A stretch of DNA of 64,000 nucleotides. Origin: Wuchereria bancrofti. Its lineage: Eukaryota; Nematoda; Chromadorea; Rhabditida; Onchocercidae. This document shows positions 38,501-51,179 of the stretch, piece after piece; positions within the stretch are counted from its first letter, which is position 1, and every line of letters starts with the position of its first letter. The notes below the pieces were generated by a model. The model saw nothing but the letters and a program-made list of their open reading frames with translations. It did not search any database and was not told where the DNA came from. The position numbers and the translations under genes are program-made. The stretch spans positions 1,782,036-1,846,035 of the forward strand of contig SSBO01000003.1 of NCBI GenBank assembly GCA_005281725.1, given 5' to 3'.

Positions 38501-41500
38501 TTTTTTTTTTCTTGATCTAAAATTTTAAAAACAGTCTTGCAAATACTATAATAGAGGGATGATGAATAAATTAGCAAAAATTTCCGACCATTAGCATATA
38601 TCACACACTTATTAGCTACTTTTTTGACAATTTTGTTCACAATCAGAAATTAACAACATTTCATTTTTATAAAATTTCACTAATAAGTGTTCATTATTAT
38701 TTTAAAACTTGTTGGTCACTTTCAGTTGTTTAATTATTAAATGACCTTAATTTATAATCCAAGACTTTTCATTCATGAACTTAACTTAATAATTATTAAA
38801 TGACCTTAATTATTTATATATTAAATGACCTTTAATTATTGCTGATTTATTCCATCATCTTAAATATGCAATGAAATAATTTTCAGTAATATTTGTATTC
38901 ATTGGCTCAATTTTCAATTAAAAAAATTTCCAACAAATGAAGAATAGCTGTCCAAGATTTTTCATTCGTATTTTCCATCCTTTTAAAAAAAGGAGAAATG
39001 AGGAGGTGAGATTTTATTAAAATAAAAGCTAACTTACAGTTATTTTAATCCTTGCTTTTCAATAAAAATTTAAAATCAATTTTTAATAAATATCACAAAG
39101 ATAAAATAGCTTATGAAATGTACTTTTTATTTTTTAATTTTTTTTTTAGCAGAATTTCGTTTTGTAAGGTTGGAAAAACGTGTTTTACGACGATGATGAA
39201 ACTAATTACTTCCTTTTTTTTTTTGGAACGGACAATTACATCGTACAATTGCGCAAATGTTTCCGTTTAATGGGAGAAATAAAATTTAATGAATTGTTTG
39301 TTTGGGCATACTAATTGCATACATATTATTGTGAATCGGAAAATTGTAAAGATTATTCAAGAAAATACAAAATAATTCTCAGCAAATTTATCAAAAATCT
39401 ATTTCAATAAATTTAATTTAAAAATGAAAAATTTAATTATAACCAGATGGCAATACAATTTTACAGAGATTTTTGTTAATTTAATAAAGACTTGAAGTTC
39501 ACAGTGTAAAATGATTTATTTTATGAAAAATTATCGGTTTTTTTTTTTTTTTGGAAAATAATGAACAATCATTTTGATATGTAACTTTTTACAAATTTAC
39601 ACTCATCAGTTTATCACTATCAAAATTATTTGAAAACTAAAAGTTTTCTTGGCTATTAAGAAGTTACCAGTTTGTATCATCCTTTTTTATCATTTATATC
39701 AATAATAAGTATTATAAGTTAGTTGTTTATTCAATGCGAATTTAAAGAAAGAAGTAAAATTGTAAGAGCTAAATAAAAATTAGAAAAAATCAGACTCTAA
39801 AATTTAATTATTTCTGATTGAAAAAGAACCACTTGAAAAAAGCAAAAAAGGATATACCAAAAAAAGAAAAAAAAGCAATGGGAAAAGATAAAACGTCAGT
39901 GATTCAATCTTATTTTATAAAATTGAAAATTATCAGTGATACCGTAATTGATAAGATAACGAGTGTTATATTAAAATGACAATAGGATTTTTCATAATTT
40001 GCAAATTTATGCAACGGTAAAGATATCATTTTAAACGAAATCTACAAAATTTCTTTAAGAAGAGAAAAAACCATTTTATCAATGACAAACTGAATGATAG
40101 TTAATTATTTTTGAATGATAATTAATTATTTATCACGATTTTTTTTTTTGTTTTGAAGAACCAATTTTAGATATTTTATCAAACTAAGAATAAATGTTGA
40201 TTAATGGATTACTTATCATAGATGATTGTTTCAGGTGAAAGATTATGTTAAAAAATTTTTATCAATTTTGATTATTTTTTCTAAACAATTTCTCTCTGAT
40301 TAAAAGCTAAAATTTTCGTATTGTTAACACAGAAAAAAGAAAAAATCATGGAAATATAAAAAAAAAAAGTAATAATTCTTTAAAAAATTTTGCTTAGTAT
40401 TAGAAAAGTTAATAAAACAATTAGGAAGATACAATTGAGTGACAGTATGAAAGTTTTGAAATCGTTGCAAATCTAAAGTTATAAAGAAAAAAATGAAATG
40501 CTAACATTTCAGTTGATAACCTATATTTAACAGTTCAAAAGAATTTTTGAAATAATTGCAACTAAAAGTATTTGATTAAAATGACAATTGAAGCAAACAG
40601 ATGAAAAGTCATCAAGTAAATTTATAAATTTGCAAATGGCTTATCAAATTTTAATAGTTATAAGTAGCAATTTAATTAATTAATCAATAAATGCGCAACA
40701 ATTGCTATAATTTAGTTATAATTATTGTCATTGCATATTCATAGTACTAATTAAATTAGTTTATAATGATATAGATAATAGCAATACGGTTGATATAATT
40801 TATCGTTATCACTACTCTATTATCATTGTTAAGATTTGTTATTATCAGTATTACTATTTTATTATCATTGTCATTATTATATTACTGTCATTGTTATTAT
40901 TGCTATTATCACTATTGATATTATTATCATTATTGTTATTAGTAGTAGTGATAATAGTTATTATGGAGAATAGATAATCACTATTACATCATTTTTGTTA
41001 TCCATATTATCGGACTATCTGCCCGCATTATGAATAATTGTAGGGTGATTTTAGGGAGAGCCATGGGAGACGGGAAAGGTGGCCGGGCAGGGAGGGTAAC
41101 TATTTCATACTTAAAAGAGAAGCACTATGCATTCAATTGAAGAGGTTGTATCTTCCGAATCGTTTGCCTTCAAGGGGAAATAATCTTTCACAATTAAAAT
41201 GGACACACACACACACACACATACACACACATACATAACATACACACATGCATACATTCATTTTCCTATTATTTCATTTTAACTTATCGTAATTAGCATT
41301 GTTAATTAACTCGGCGGAACTAATTCATACCTTTGTGACAGGTGTTACAAGCTAATTGGCAATTATCAGTCATCCATCCTTTGTTAGCGGTACATTCCCC
41401 CGCGGATGACCAGAAGCGACACCATTCATGTTCGTCGCAGCAACCATCGCGACACTTGAAACGTTTCGTGATTGGATTGTTATCATCACCACTAACTCCT

Positions 41501-42386
41501 GAAATTAAATTCCAATTGACAGTATTCGTTCCCAATAAATTCATTACTGATTTGATAGGATAAATTTAGTAATAAAGGTAAACAGTGATAATTTTTGTAT
41601 ATCATATAAAAAAAATGGTGAAATAGTTTCGAAAAGTTAATAGGTTTAAAAATCGTTTAAATTTAATTTTAATGTTGTTCTTTTTTTTTGCTTTTGCTAA
41701 TTTTTGATTTCTAATTGAAACTTTTGAGGTATCTCAAATTGAGTAGTTTTTCTTCTTTCATTACTAAAATTAAGTTCACGTTCTTTGAAAATTGTCAAAA
41801 TCAATTAGTTTTTATATGAAATTTTTGAGCAAAAAAATTGAAAATGCAACGAAAATATGAAACTTAGAAGTGATTTATGAATTTAAATTATATCTAAAAC
41901 AAAATTTTTTATCATCAAAACAGGCAATAAATGTTCCACTACCGCACAACGTAGCATTTCTTTCTGGCCTTTTTTGTCGAACTATTAATTTTATTACATT
42001 AAAAGATATAAATTCTTAAGGTCTTTGATTTTCAAATAAAAAAAAAAAAAACTTTGATTTTTTGCTTATAATTAATTGAATAACTTACAAAATTTAAGTT
42101 TTTTTTTTTAAAAAAAGAAAAACCCATATTTAATTTATTTCATAATTTAAACTTTAGATATTTTTTTAAAAATATCTTTAGTTAATTTTTCATTCTTGAA
42201 AATCTACTTTGATGTTATCAAGAATTGTATGTACTACCTATTTACCCTTCCATTTAGTTACATCTTATTCATTCACTAATATTTTTGCTAATAAGTAATT
42301 AAATTAAATCAATAAAAAATAAACTAACCTTGAAATAGGATAAACAAAAGAGCTAAAATCGCAGACGTTGAATAATAGATTACCAT
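29565..42386 (-). CDS. mlt-7: ShKT-domain haem peroxidase, MLT-7-like, with two single-base anomalies
   Basis: Secreted animal-type haem peroxidase. The C. elegans relative MLT-7 acts in cuticle cross-linking during moulting. Sixteen exons; the first three are 42386-42329, 41498-41331 and 35315-35195, the last ends at 29565; about 749 aa. Order: signal peptide ([18 protein letters not shown]), ShKT domain with CCDEHEWC and CQLACNTC, a very basic linker, then the peroxidase domain with [27 protein letters not shown] (distal His), [19 protein letters not shown] (catalytic Arg), [14 protein letters not shown] (proximal His) and [10 protein letters not shown]. The acidic residues that esterify haem in myeloperoxidase are Ile and Leu here; related ShKT peroxidases also seem to lack them. 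Anomalies: exon 34110-34066 has one extra base in a T-run, and the next exon's acceptor reads TTTTCG, not TTTTCAG. Intron 3 needs a GC donor. A trans-splice-like acceptor lies 15 bases before the ATG. Confidence 0.9.
30526..30609. repeat. 39-bp near-perfect direct repeat in a peroxidase intron
   Basis: Copies at 30526-30564 and 30571-30609 differ at one base. The pair ends 22 bases inside the intron from the exon that finishes at 30632, so it lies just downstream of that donor. Confidence 0.85.
38733..38838. repeat. Three copies of an attaaatgacctt-type repeat
   Basis: TGACCT, reading AGGTCA on the gene strand with an A/T-rich 5' flank, occurs at 38742, 38801 and 38825 within near-identical AATTATTAAATGACCTTAAT-like copies. 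AGGTCA is the half-site of ROR/NHR-23-class nuclear receptors. About a dozen such hexamers are expected by chance in the window; what is unusual is the clustering. Confidence 0.6.
41043..41096 (+). other. Seven GGG runs in 54 bases, G-quadruplex-capable
   Basis: GGG runs at 41043, 41054, 41065, 41072, 41085, 41090 and 41094 lie on the plus strand, which is the template strand for the peroxidase gene. It is the most G-rich tract I noticed in the window and falls in an intron 235 bases downstream of the ShKT exon. Confidence 0.6.
41203..41251. repeat. (CA)n microsatellite
   Basis: A run of AC dinucleotides with occasional AT interruptions, in the large peroxidase intron. Confidence 0.9.
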
Positions 42387-45300
42387 AGTGTTTCGGAAGA
42401 ACTGGTAGAAAAATTGAAATATTTAAATTGTAAATAATAAATAACAAAATTACAGTATAAACTATTAAAATATGTCGAAGAATAACAAACTAATAATTTT
42501 TCCTCTTTTTTTACGATTAATATTAGCTTTATCGAATTGAAAGTATCTATTAATTTAATTTTATTGCTATATCAATTAATAATTTAAAAGAATAAATGAA
42601 AATATTTAGTTAAGCAAATTGATGCAATTTTCGATTCTATGACAATACTATAATTAGTTGAAAATTAAATGTCAACAATAAAGTGAATAGTAAGAAAGAT
42701 GTTTACTAAGAAATTTATACGATAAATACAATATTTATTATAAACGGAATTGTTCCTGTTTCAATTCCGTAATAGCCACCGAAATTGAGAAGTGAAGCGG
42801 TTTCTCATTTTTGCTTTCCATCAACTGTGCAATACTTTTTGAATTTTGTTTACTATCAATGAAGAGGTGGAGGTAGAACTAATGGTAAGAGGAGGTGTCT
42901 CTACCTGTTTCCAAACAAAATTCATATTAAAAAAAAAAAAAAAAAAAGGTATACAGGTAATATTGAAGGCTATATTTCTTTCTCTAAAAGAGAAATAGTG
43001 ATAAATTAATGGGATTGGTTTTGCTTTTTTCCACATCTTTTCCAAATAGTTTTAACAAATATCTCTTTTCCTCCTTGCTTTTTTTTTCTTTTTTTTTTTT
43101 GAACAAATTCTTTGGAATATACAAAATAATCTTTGATAATTTTAACATTTGATCACTATTTAAGAGATAATTAAATGATAAATCTGATAGCGTTTTGAAA
43201 CTTTGTAATAATTTTATACTTTCAAAATTTTTGTTAATCGTTAAAAGTGAATACAATCAATAATGTAAATTTAATTCATTATATTTATAGTTATTAATAG
43301 ATAAAGTTTTATTATTAATTTGAAATATTATTAACATCAATTATAGCATGTTGGCTTTGTCTAATTAATTAAAAAATTTAGCCAAAATATTTTACGCAAT
43401 GATTGAATCGTCCATTTTTTATGCTCTACGATTAATGATAGTTGTTATATAATATTAATTTTAATGAAATCAAATCAAATTAGTATTCTTTGACTATTTT
43501 CATTTCCGCTAAATTTTTCCTTTCACTTTTAATGAAATAATTGAGCAGTCAATAATCATTCACTGCATAAATTCTTCTGAATCACTTGAAACTATAAAAA
43601 TGGCTATAATTAATGGATACAACAATATTTCATTAATTAATTTAGTAATTAATGTATCAACAATGAAATAGTCTAACTTTAGTGAAATAATCTAACAATA
43701 ATAAAATAGTCTAACAATAATGAAATACTCTAACAATAATGAAATAGTCAAACAATAGGTCTAATTAATCTAATTTTGCGACATTAATGTCATTTGTTAT
43801 TACCATGCATAAGTACTAATAAAAATACTAGTAAAAAGTTAGACAAAAATTTGCCTCAAATATTCTTTTTAAATTTATCATTTACTGAAAAGAAACTACA
43901 AATAAGCTTTTGAATATAAATATTGAAATAAATGCTATAAAAACAATTTTATCAACAAGTTTTTCGTTAACAATTTGTCTTTTGCAATCTTTTCACTCAT
44001 AAATAATTTTTTTGAAAATATTAATCATTTTATGCAAAACATTGTCAATTAAATGAATTAAAAAAGAAAAGAAAGGTGACGAGTTTTTGAAATTGTGAAG
44101 AGTAATAACACTTGAATAAAATTGAATTATTTTTAAACTCACTTATCGTCTTGTTTCTATAAAAAAATTTGAAATAGCACACTGGTTGTGATAAAATTTT
44201 TTGATTTAGATAAGAAATAAGAGAAGGAAAGAAGAAGGATAAATGAAGGAAGAAGGAATGAACATCATATTTAACAATCTCGTTTTTTTTTGTACTTCTC
44301 AAAGTAGAAAGTTTTTTGAAAAATGCTATTTACAAATTTCAATTTTTTTTTTTTTCAAAAGAATTTTGCTTGAGGTATTTAATACAGAAAAGACACTAAA
44401 GATTGAAAAATAAACTATAAAAGATTTTACGTCTTTTTTTTTTTTTAAATGCTTTTAGTATTATCGCATGCAGTTAATTGTCCATTGATTTTAAATTGCT
44501 ACATCGCTTCAAAATTTTGAAAGTATATTTTTTATAAGAAGAAACTCTCCAATTAACATATCATTTGTATATTATTTATTCAAATTGACTACTTAATATT
44601 AATAATTAACTAAAAATTAAACATAATAAGTGTAATTTATTGAATGACTTAATTATTTAACAAAAAAATTGACAGAAATTTAGAAATTGAAGCTTAGTAT
44701 GTCAAATAATGAATAACAAAAATGCTATTTGTATAATATTTTTTATTTTTAAATTGCAATTTTTAGATTAGACAATATTATATTATTATATATAGTTACT
44801 TTTTTCTTTTTTTTTTTTTTGTTCTTTCAAGCGATTCTTAGCAGTTGATAACGGCATTTTTCCAAAAAAAAAAATAAACAAAATTTGACAATGAACTTCC
44901 AGTTTTAGTTTTCCATGTGAGAATGTTAACACTTCATAAGATGTAACTGATATTGTCAAAATAAATTGAAAAAAAAAAAAAAAAGATTGAGTGAAAAATA
45001 AACACTCAGAAAATTAGAGAGATGAACAGTAAATCTGCATGACATTTCATTAATTTGAACTGATGCTAATGTATCACTGTCTATATCATTTGTGCATGAA
45101 TAACAGTGATAACAGTGATGGGGCATAAGTGATAATGATAAGAAAAACAGTAATAACAACCTTCTACAATAACAATTACAATTATTTCTTTTTTTAGAAA
45201 TATGTTTTTTTTTTTTTTTCAAAGAACTCATTGATGCTAATAATCACTGTTTAAACGAATGTAATTTCAAAATCCTAAATTTTAACTTGAAATTATACAG

Positions 45301-46273
45301 AAGCAAATGACCGATTCAGTTTTTATCATTTTAGAATTTTGTGTTACTACAAAAGTTTTTTTTTTTTTTGAATTTGAAATTCTAAAATACTTCGAAAGCT
45401 TCTGAATTTAGGGAAAAAATGATTTTTTTCTCTGTTAATGTTGACATTTTTCTTTTTTTAAAAAAAAAGAGAAAACTATACACGAATTAGCTATGATAGA
45501 CTTTTTCATTGCTTAAAGAACTACAAACATTTCTCCAATTTTATTCTTTGTGTAATCCTAATCAGCGAATATTATTTATGTAATGTTTACATGTGATAAT
45601 GATTATCATCTCTTATCACCTATTGCACTTGCATTTACTGCAGAATAAGAATTCTAAATTTTGAAATGCTGGAAAATAAAAGTATGCTCATGCACGCAAA
45701 ATTTTTTCTTTTTTGGTCAATTAGAATTGAAACAATAAAATAAATTTCAAACATTTCTCCAATTTTATCCTTTGTAAAACTATTTATCATTTTTATATTA
45801 AATTTTTTTCCTCCAAACTTCAACTCTTAATTGCATTTGAATGGTTTTAGTAAAATCAAATTCGAATTTGTAATTCAATTTTTAAAATATACATTAATAT
45901 AGAGAAAATGATGTAGCAAATGAGAGAATATCTCTGTTAACTTATACTTTTAGTAGCTATTAAAGTTTGAAAATTTATAAATATGTTTTAAAAATTATTT
46001 GAATTGATTTTTTCACGTTTCATAGTTAAATCAATCAATTCTAATTTATAATATTACTCAGTCAATTTTTCATTTTTTGATTCAAACAAACAAGAAGTTG
46101 TTTTGTTTCAAAATTTTAAACAATTTGATGATAATTTGATGACAAATTACTTGTAAGTAAGTATTAGCCATTATTTTACTATTTATATTATATACAATTA
46201 TATAAATGACATCACAAAATTATTTTATAAAACATTAACAATGCAAATTTCAATTTCAATTGTTAAAAACAAA
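42387..46273. other. Spacer between the peroxidase start and the bbs-1 stop
   Basis: No supported exon. It includes the presumed peroxidase promoter and the bbs-1 3' UTR. It has several poly-A/T runs (42930, 43080, 44342, 44810, 44970) that generate Lys- or Phe-rich ORFs, and a short tandem repeat at 43663-43758. Confidence 0.5.
43663..43758. repeat. About five tandem copies of a 19-bp unit
   Basis: Diverged copies of gaaatagtctaacaataat follow one another; spacing is 18-20 bases. It lies about 1.3 kb upstream of the peroxidase ATG. Confidence 0.75.
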
Positions 46274-49200
46274 TCAATCTAATAGGCTCATTTCACTAAT
46301 AGGCATAGTAACTAATGCAGCAACGATTACTTTACAATTATCAGCTAAGATTATCCGGACATCATCCGAAATACCCTTTTCCGGATTTAGACAACGAACA
46401 ACGATATGAAATACATATGTCATTCCAGATACTAATGCTGGAACCGGAATTGTTGAATCTTCAAATTCATATAATTCTTGATTGTAGTGAAACATCAAAT
46501 AAAGATGCTGGAGAGGTGATTGGCTGAAATGATGCATGCAATTTTTGCTAATAAATTATTTTCTTAATTTGAAGTAAATCTAAAATTTAAAAATAAACAA
46601 ATAAATAAATTGTCTATAAATAAGAATAGAAAAGCTTCATTTTCCTTTTTTTTTTTTTTGTTATTATTAATAAATAATTATCGTGACAATAATAAAAATG
46701 TCCGTTATTGTTTACGTTTACAATAATTTCCACAAATAAAATCTATTTTTGCAGTGAATTTATTTTATAGTTCAAAGAGAAAAGATTGAAAAAAAAAAGG
46801 ACGAAACAAAATTAAATTTCTTTATTATGAAACGTACGAAGTAGCTTGAAGTTTAACAATCATCCGGAAAATTGGTCCAAAACCATTAATTTCCACGGAT
46901 ATTTCTACTGCTTCATTTTTTTTAGTCGATATTGAATTTAATGAATTTTGTGTTAAATTTGCGAAAGCTTTAGTAACTGATAATCGTAACATAAACAGAT
47001 CCCTTTGAAAAACCTAAAGAATGTATCATTAAAATTTATACTATACTCATTAGCAATATTGTTGGAATCTATATCATAATACTATTAATCATTATTATTG
47101 AAATCTATATCATATTTTGTTATAATCATTATCACTGATACTTACTATCAGTATCTGTTATTGAAATCAAATATCATTACTCATTGTCATAGATTTGCTA
47201 CAGTTTCGTTAGTAATGAAAAAAAAAAGGAATTTGAAAAAAGAATTTTCAATAATAGAACAAAAAGTTTATTTTGTGTTGATAAGATCAATAGAAGTCAA
47301 TGATGCAACAAATAAGCGAAACAAAAGGAAAAGATCGAAAAAAATAAAAAAGGCTTCAAACCGCTTCTTTGTTCTGAGCGGAGAACAACTAGGATGAAAT
47401 TAATATGAATTAAACAAATTTGTCGCATAATAACTTTGCTTATCATTTATCTAAATATGCATCTACTGATTAATATTCATATCATCAACAATGATAAATT
47501 CAAATTGAAGATTTGAATTTCAAATTAAAAACTCAATATACATATGTGAAAATTAGAGAACAATTAAAGATCGGATTAGCATAAATTATCCATGTTAAAT
47601 TTGTTGCAAAGTTTATTTTTGTTAATTCAAATTATTTTGAAAATTATTTGAACAAGAATTTTCACAAATTTTATTTGTTCGAATTAATTAATGACTAGAT
47701 GAAACTTCGATTAGCAATCCTCTTATGATCTTTTCTATGAACGATTTTATTTTTATTTGTGTGAAATTAACAATGCTAAATACCTGATGCATAAGTTGCG
47801 CATGTTTACGTTCACGGATTGTTTGATCGACGTAAATTTGCGTCCTACGTGGTATGTTTAATTTACGAAATTGTGCTTGTACAGGGCCAATTTCTCCAAT
47901 TTTCTCTTCCAGTGTTGCTGTTCGACGGAAAAGCTTTACAATTAAGCCACCAGCTTAAAAACATTTTTTAAAATCTTATTGTTATATCAAAAAATTATTA
48001 AATATTTATGCATGGCATCACAATGAGACTAAAGAAATGATATCGGTAAATGCTATCACTAACTGAAATCCATGCTGGCATTTTTATATTTATGTAATTA
48101 AATGAGTTAATGAATAAGTAATTAATACATATAAATAAATAAATAAACGAATAAATAAATAAATAGGCCTATGAATTTAAACATACACATTGTCCCAATA
48201 ATTAGTGCACCTTGCTCACGTCCCAACTGTCCATACTTGATCCAATTTATGGGTTCATTAATTTCCTGTTGATCCACTAATGATGTTTCATTGTAAATTC
48301 TCACCTGAAAATTCACTTTCAAATCAATAAATTTTGTATGAAAGTAAATTTTAAGCCATCTAAATGAACAGATAAACTAAATTTACAATTTATCAAAGAG
48401 TAAAATGATAGCGATGGAAGATATTTTTTAGGTTATAAATTTCTATCTTAACAATACTTTTTTTTTTTTTAAATGAAATTAACTTAAAGCTTAGATACAA
48501 GTTCAAATATAAATTTTCTTTATTAAAACAAAAATTAACTTCTTTATTGAGTGCAACTAAGAGAGCAACATATTGTTTAGGTTCATAGGTAAAAGTATCG
48601 ATACCACATATCGTTTCATCCAATTTTATTTTATTTTGGCATTTTCCATTAGCGGAAAAAAATGATATTGTCTGATCGGTGCATGCTACCACTAACTAAA
48701 ATTCATGTTAGCCTTATATATTTTGAAATTCCTTACTTAATTTTAATATGCAATAATTTTATGTTTTCATTTAGGTTACGAAATTTTCATGACAAATTGT
48801 TTGAAAAAAAAAATGAATTTATCTATTGATTTATCTTCTGATTTTTAAAAGTTGAAATAATATGCCGAAAGGAGGAGAAATGACAAATGTAATGATAAGA
48901 GTTAGGCCATATCAAAATTAGGTCACTCATACTTGAATTTGACAATGATGCATGCAACATTGTTAGACTAATTAAGAAAAGTATATTACTGAGGAAAATA
49001 TTTGGAGGAAAATTTTTGCTAATCTTTTTTTTTTTTCACAACAATTAATCGAATAAAATAATTAATCTAATTTCAGTGCTGTAAAAATTTCTGTTAAATT
49101 GTCTTGTAATATTTTATTATTGACATATTATCAATTAATTATTGACCTGTTTACCAACGCGAATCATACCAATGATATCAGCTGTCATAGTGATAATTGG

Positions 49201-50523
49201 ATCCAACACTGATTTCATATCTCGTTTGATACTAAAAATTTCCGAATCTCTTGTACTTACAAATATTCGATAATCAACTTCATACAAACCTGAAATACGA
49301 GAAATGTCTTAAATTTTATAATATATTAGTAATTTTAATCAAATATTTGCTTAATATATTAATCAAAAGATAATTTTTAAAAATCGAAAATTTAAAATTT
49401 AACATTTCGATTATTCTCTTTTTACCATTTTAAATATACTTTAACATTAACCTGCAGCATATAGAAATACAGGAACTCCTGGTATTTTACATTGAGTTAA
49501 AATGGTAAATGCTTGTGTATCGATACAATAAACATATCCATATTCAGTGGCGCAAATGATACAATCGATGGCGCTAAGTTCTGCGCAGGATCGTTTCATT
49601 GTTGTCATACAAGTTATGGTACTTTGATGGACTAGTTTACTATTTAGGCATTGTTGAAGTATACTTTCGCGATCTTTTTCTTTACTAGTTAAAAATGCTT
49701 GCGAACGAGTTGTCAATTCCATACCACCAAGCTATGATAAAACTTAGTTATCATTTTTATCAGTATTTCATTTCTTCAAAACATTTTTTACCATTAAATT
49801 AAAAAGTCCTAAAAAATGATTGATTACATTTCTAAAAAGTTTTATTGCCTAATTGAAACAAACTTTAATGAATTCAAAATTTTTTTTTTTATTTTTAAAC
49901 AAAATGGTGGAACCTGATGGAGTAATTTTACGAGTACAGCATGAAGCTGTGCTGCATTAATGTGACCAGCTCCAACATGTCGCCAAGCTTCTGCTTCATC
50001 TCCGTTTATTTCCAATGATGGTGGTGTAAATTTGTAAAATGGTTTTAAATTTTTATAAATTAAAATCGATGAACCACATGCTACCGCAAGGGATGACAAA
50101 CTAGGCTGTACCTATAAATGAAAATAATTTTAAACAAATGAATTTTACAATTAGGAATAGTAAAAGGTAAAACCTATCAGAATATGCCACAAATAAATAC
50201 AATAAGTTTATGAGATCAAATTTTAAAAGATTTCAAATTTTACAGATATATATGGAAATGATATTACTCACATTTTCATTATTGAATGACACTAAGGCAG
50301 ATGGTAAATCGCTGAGGACACTTTTGCCAATAATTTGTAAACCTCGGAACACTTTCAATTGGATATCATATTTCTCGGTGCCAAAATCACCAATTACCAA
50401 TTTATAATCATTATCACCATGAAGATCAGCCAAGCAAACACAACTTGGAAGAGTATTAAGGCCAAGACATGTGGCATTTAGAGCCAATACCCATTTACTG
50501 TTGTTATTTGCACTTTTTTTCAT
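46274..50523 (-). CDS. bbs-1: Bardet-Biedl syndrome 1 protein (BBSome subunit)
   Basis: A core subunit of the BBSome coat that carries membrane proteins in and out of cilia and joins intraflagellar transport. Nine exons: 50523-50272, 50111-49914, 49731-49452, 49289-49147, 48695-48540, 48304-48187, 47953-47784, 47013-46838 and 46523-46274; 580 aa (human 593), all phases consistent. Recognisable segments: CVCLADLHGDNDYKLVIGDF, ILIYKNLKPFYKF, ITCMTTMKRSC, AFTILTQCKIPGVPVFL (N-terminal beta-propeller), MSGGLIVKLFRRTA, PRRTQIYVDQTIRER, then a C-terminal GAE-like part with LEPALVSG-type VPALVSGMTYVFH and KGISDDVRI. A TTTTAG acceptor sits one base before the ATG and could receive a spliced leader. 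An X-box lies 235 bp upstream, so expression in ciliated sensory neurons under an RFX factor is likely. Confidence 0.96.
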
Positions 50524-50614
50524 ACTAAAATTTTAGGAAAATTTCTTAAAATAACATCATTAAACGTTGAATGAAATTATTTCCTTAATATTATGTAATA
50601 TTTGATGAACAAAA

Positions 50615-50652
50615 TACTTAAATATGATACTATGATGTGTCATATTTAAGTA
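50615..50652. other. 13-bp-stem hairpin between X-box and bbs-1 ATG
   Basis: TACTTAAATATGA (50615-50627) and its exact complement TCATATTTAAGTA (50640-50652) enclose a 12-base loop. It lies 92 bases upstream of the bbs-1 ATG, in the presumed 5' leader or outron. Confidence 0.75.
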
Positions 50653-50748
50653 ATCTTTTTCTATAAAAAGTATTTAAATTTCTAATAATTGTAAAATAAT
50701 GTTAAATGTTAAATAAATAGTTTAAAGAATGAAATATATGACACATCA
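50633..50748. other. Second 13-bp inverted repeat overlapping the hairpin
   Basis: TGATGTGTCATAT (50633-50645) is exactly complementary to ATATGACACATCA (50736-50748), with 90 bases between. Its left arm shares six bases with the right arm of the 50615-50652 hairpin, so both stems cannot form at once. The right arm ends 10 bases from the X-box. Confidence 0.7.
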
Positions 50749-50758
50749 ATGTCATTTG

Positions 50759-50772
50759 GTTACCATGGTAAT
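50759..50772 (-). promoter_or_regulatory. X-box (RFX/DAF-19 site) upstream of bbs-1
   Basis: On the gene strand the site reads ATTACCATGGTAAC, matching every position of the X-box consensus RYYNYYATRRNRAC. Its edge is 235 bp upstream of the bbs-1 ATG, at the upper end of the usual distance for ciliary genes in C. elegans. The central TTACCATGGTAA is perfectly palindromic. Confidence 0.85.
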
Positions 50773-51179
50773 CCTTTCTGGATGAGTGAATTGTTTACTT
50801 TAGCTTTTACTTTAGATGCTACTGCAATTAGTTGTTATGTTAAGAAATAAGTTATTGATTATTTCGGTAAAGGAAAATATCAAAGTTTCAAGATTTTTTT
50901 TTTCGTTTTGTTGACTAAAACAACAATGATTTCAATAATTTGTCCAAGTATAATCAGTTGAAACACAGTTAGACGATTTCAGGCCACTTATATTAGCCAA
51001 GACTTCGAAGTTTATTTGTTAAAACGATTGTTTATGCTTTGACTAAATTTCATTTTATTGTTTTTGTTTGTTTCAGAAAAGAAATTAAGAATTTCATTTC
51101 AAAAAAAAAAACATATTTTTACCCAAATATAATTAATGATTAATACATTTTATATATTATTAAGTAACATCGATTGTGT

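Larger units (their letters stand above)
35316..41330. other. 6-kb second-to-third exon intron of the peroxidase gene
   Basis: This intron separates the ShKT exon from the basic linker exon. Open frames inside it are AT-rich and uninformative. It holds a repeated TGACCT element (38733-38838), an ATT microsatellite (about 40790-40975), a G-run tract (41043-41096) and a CA microsatellite (41203-41251). I see no nested gene. Confidence 0.6.
50524..51179. other. 656-bp intergenic region between klp-3 and bbs-1
   Basis: Holds the klp-3 3' UTR and the bbs-1 promoter. The X-box (50759-50772) and two overlapping inverted repeats (50615-50652 and 50633-50748) are all in the bbs-1-proximal 250 bases. 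No coding sequence is seen. Confidence 0.7.

Noticed and set aside
29565..42386. Calling the peroxidase a pseudogene
   Set aside because: Apart from two single-base anomalies all 16 exons keep frame, splice sites and catalytic residues; local sequence error is the simpler explanation.
50524..51179. klp-3/bbs-1 as a nematode operon
   Set aside because: Same strand and fairly close, but the gap is 656 bp and an X-box lies between them, favouring an independent bbs-1 promoter. Spliced-leader type data would settle it.
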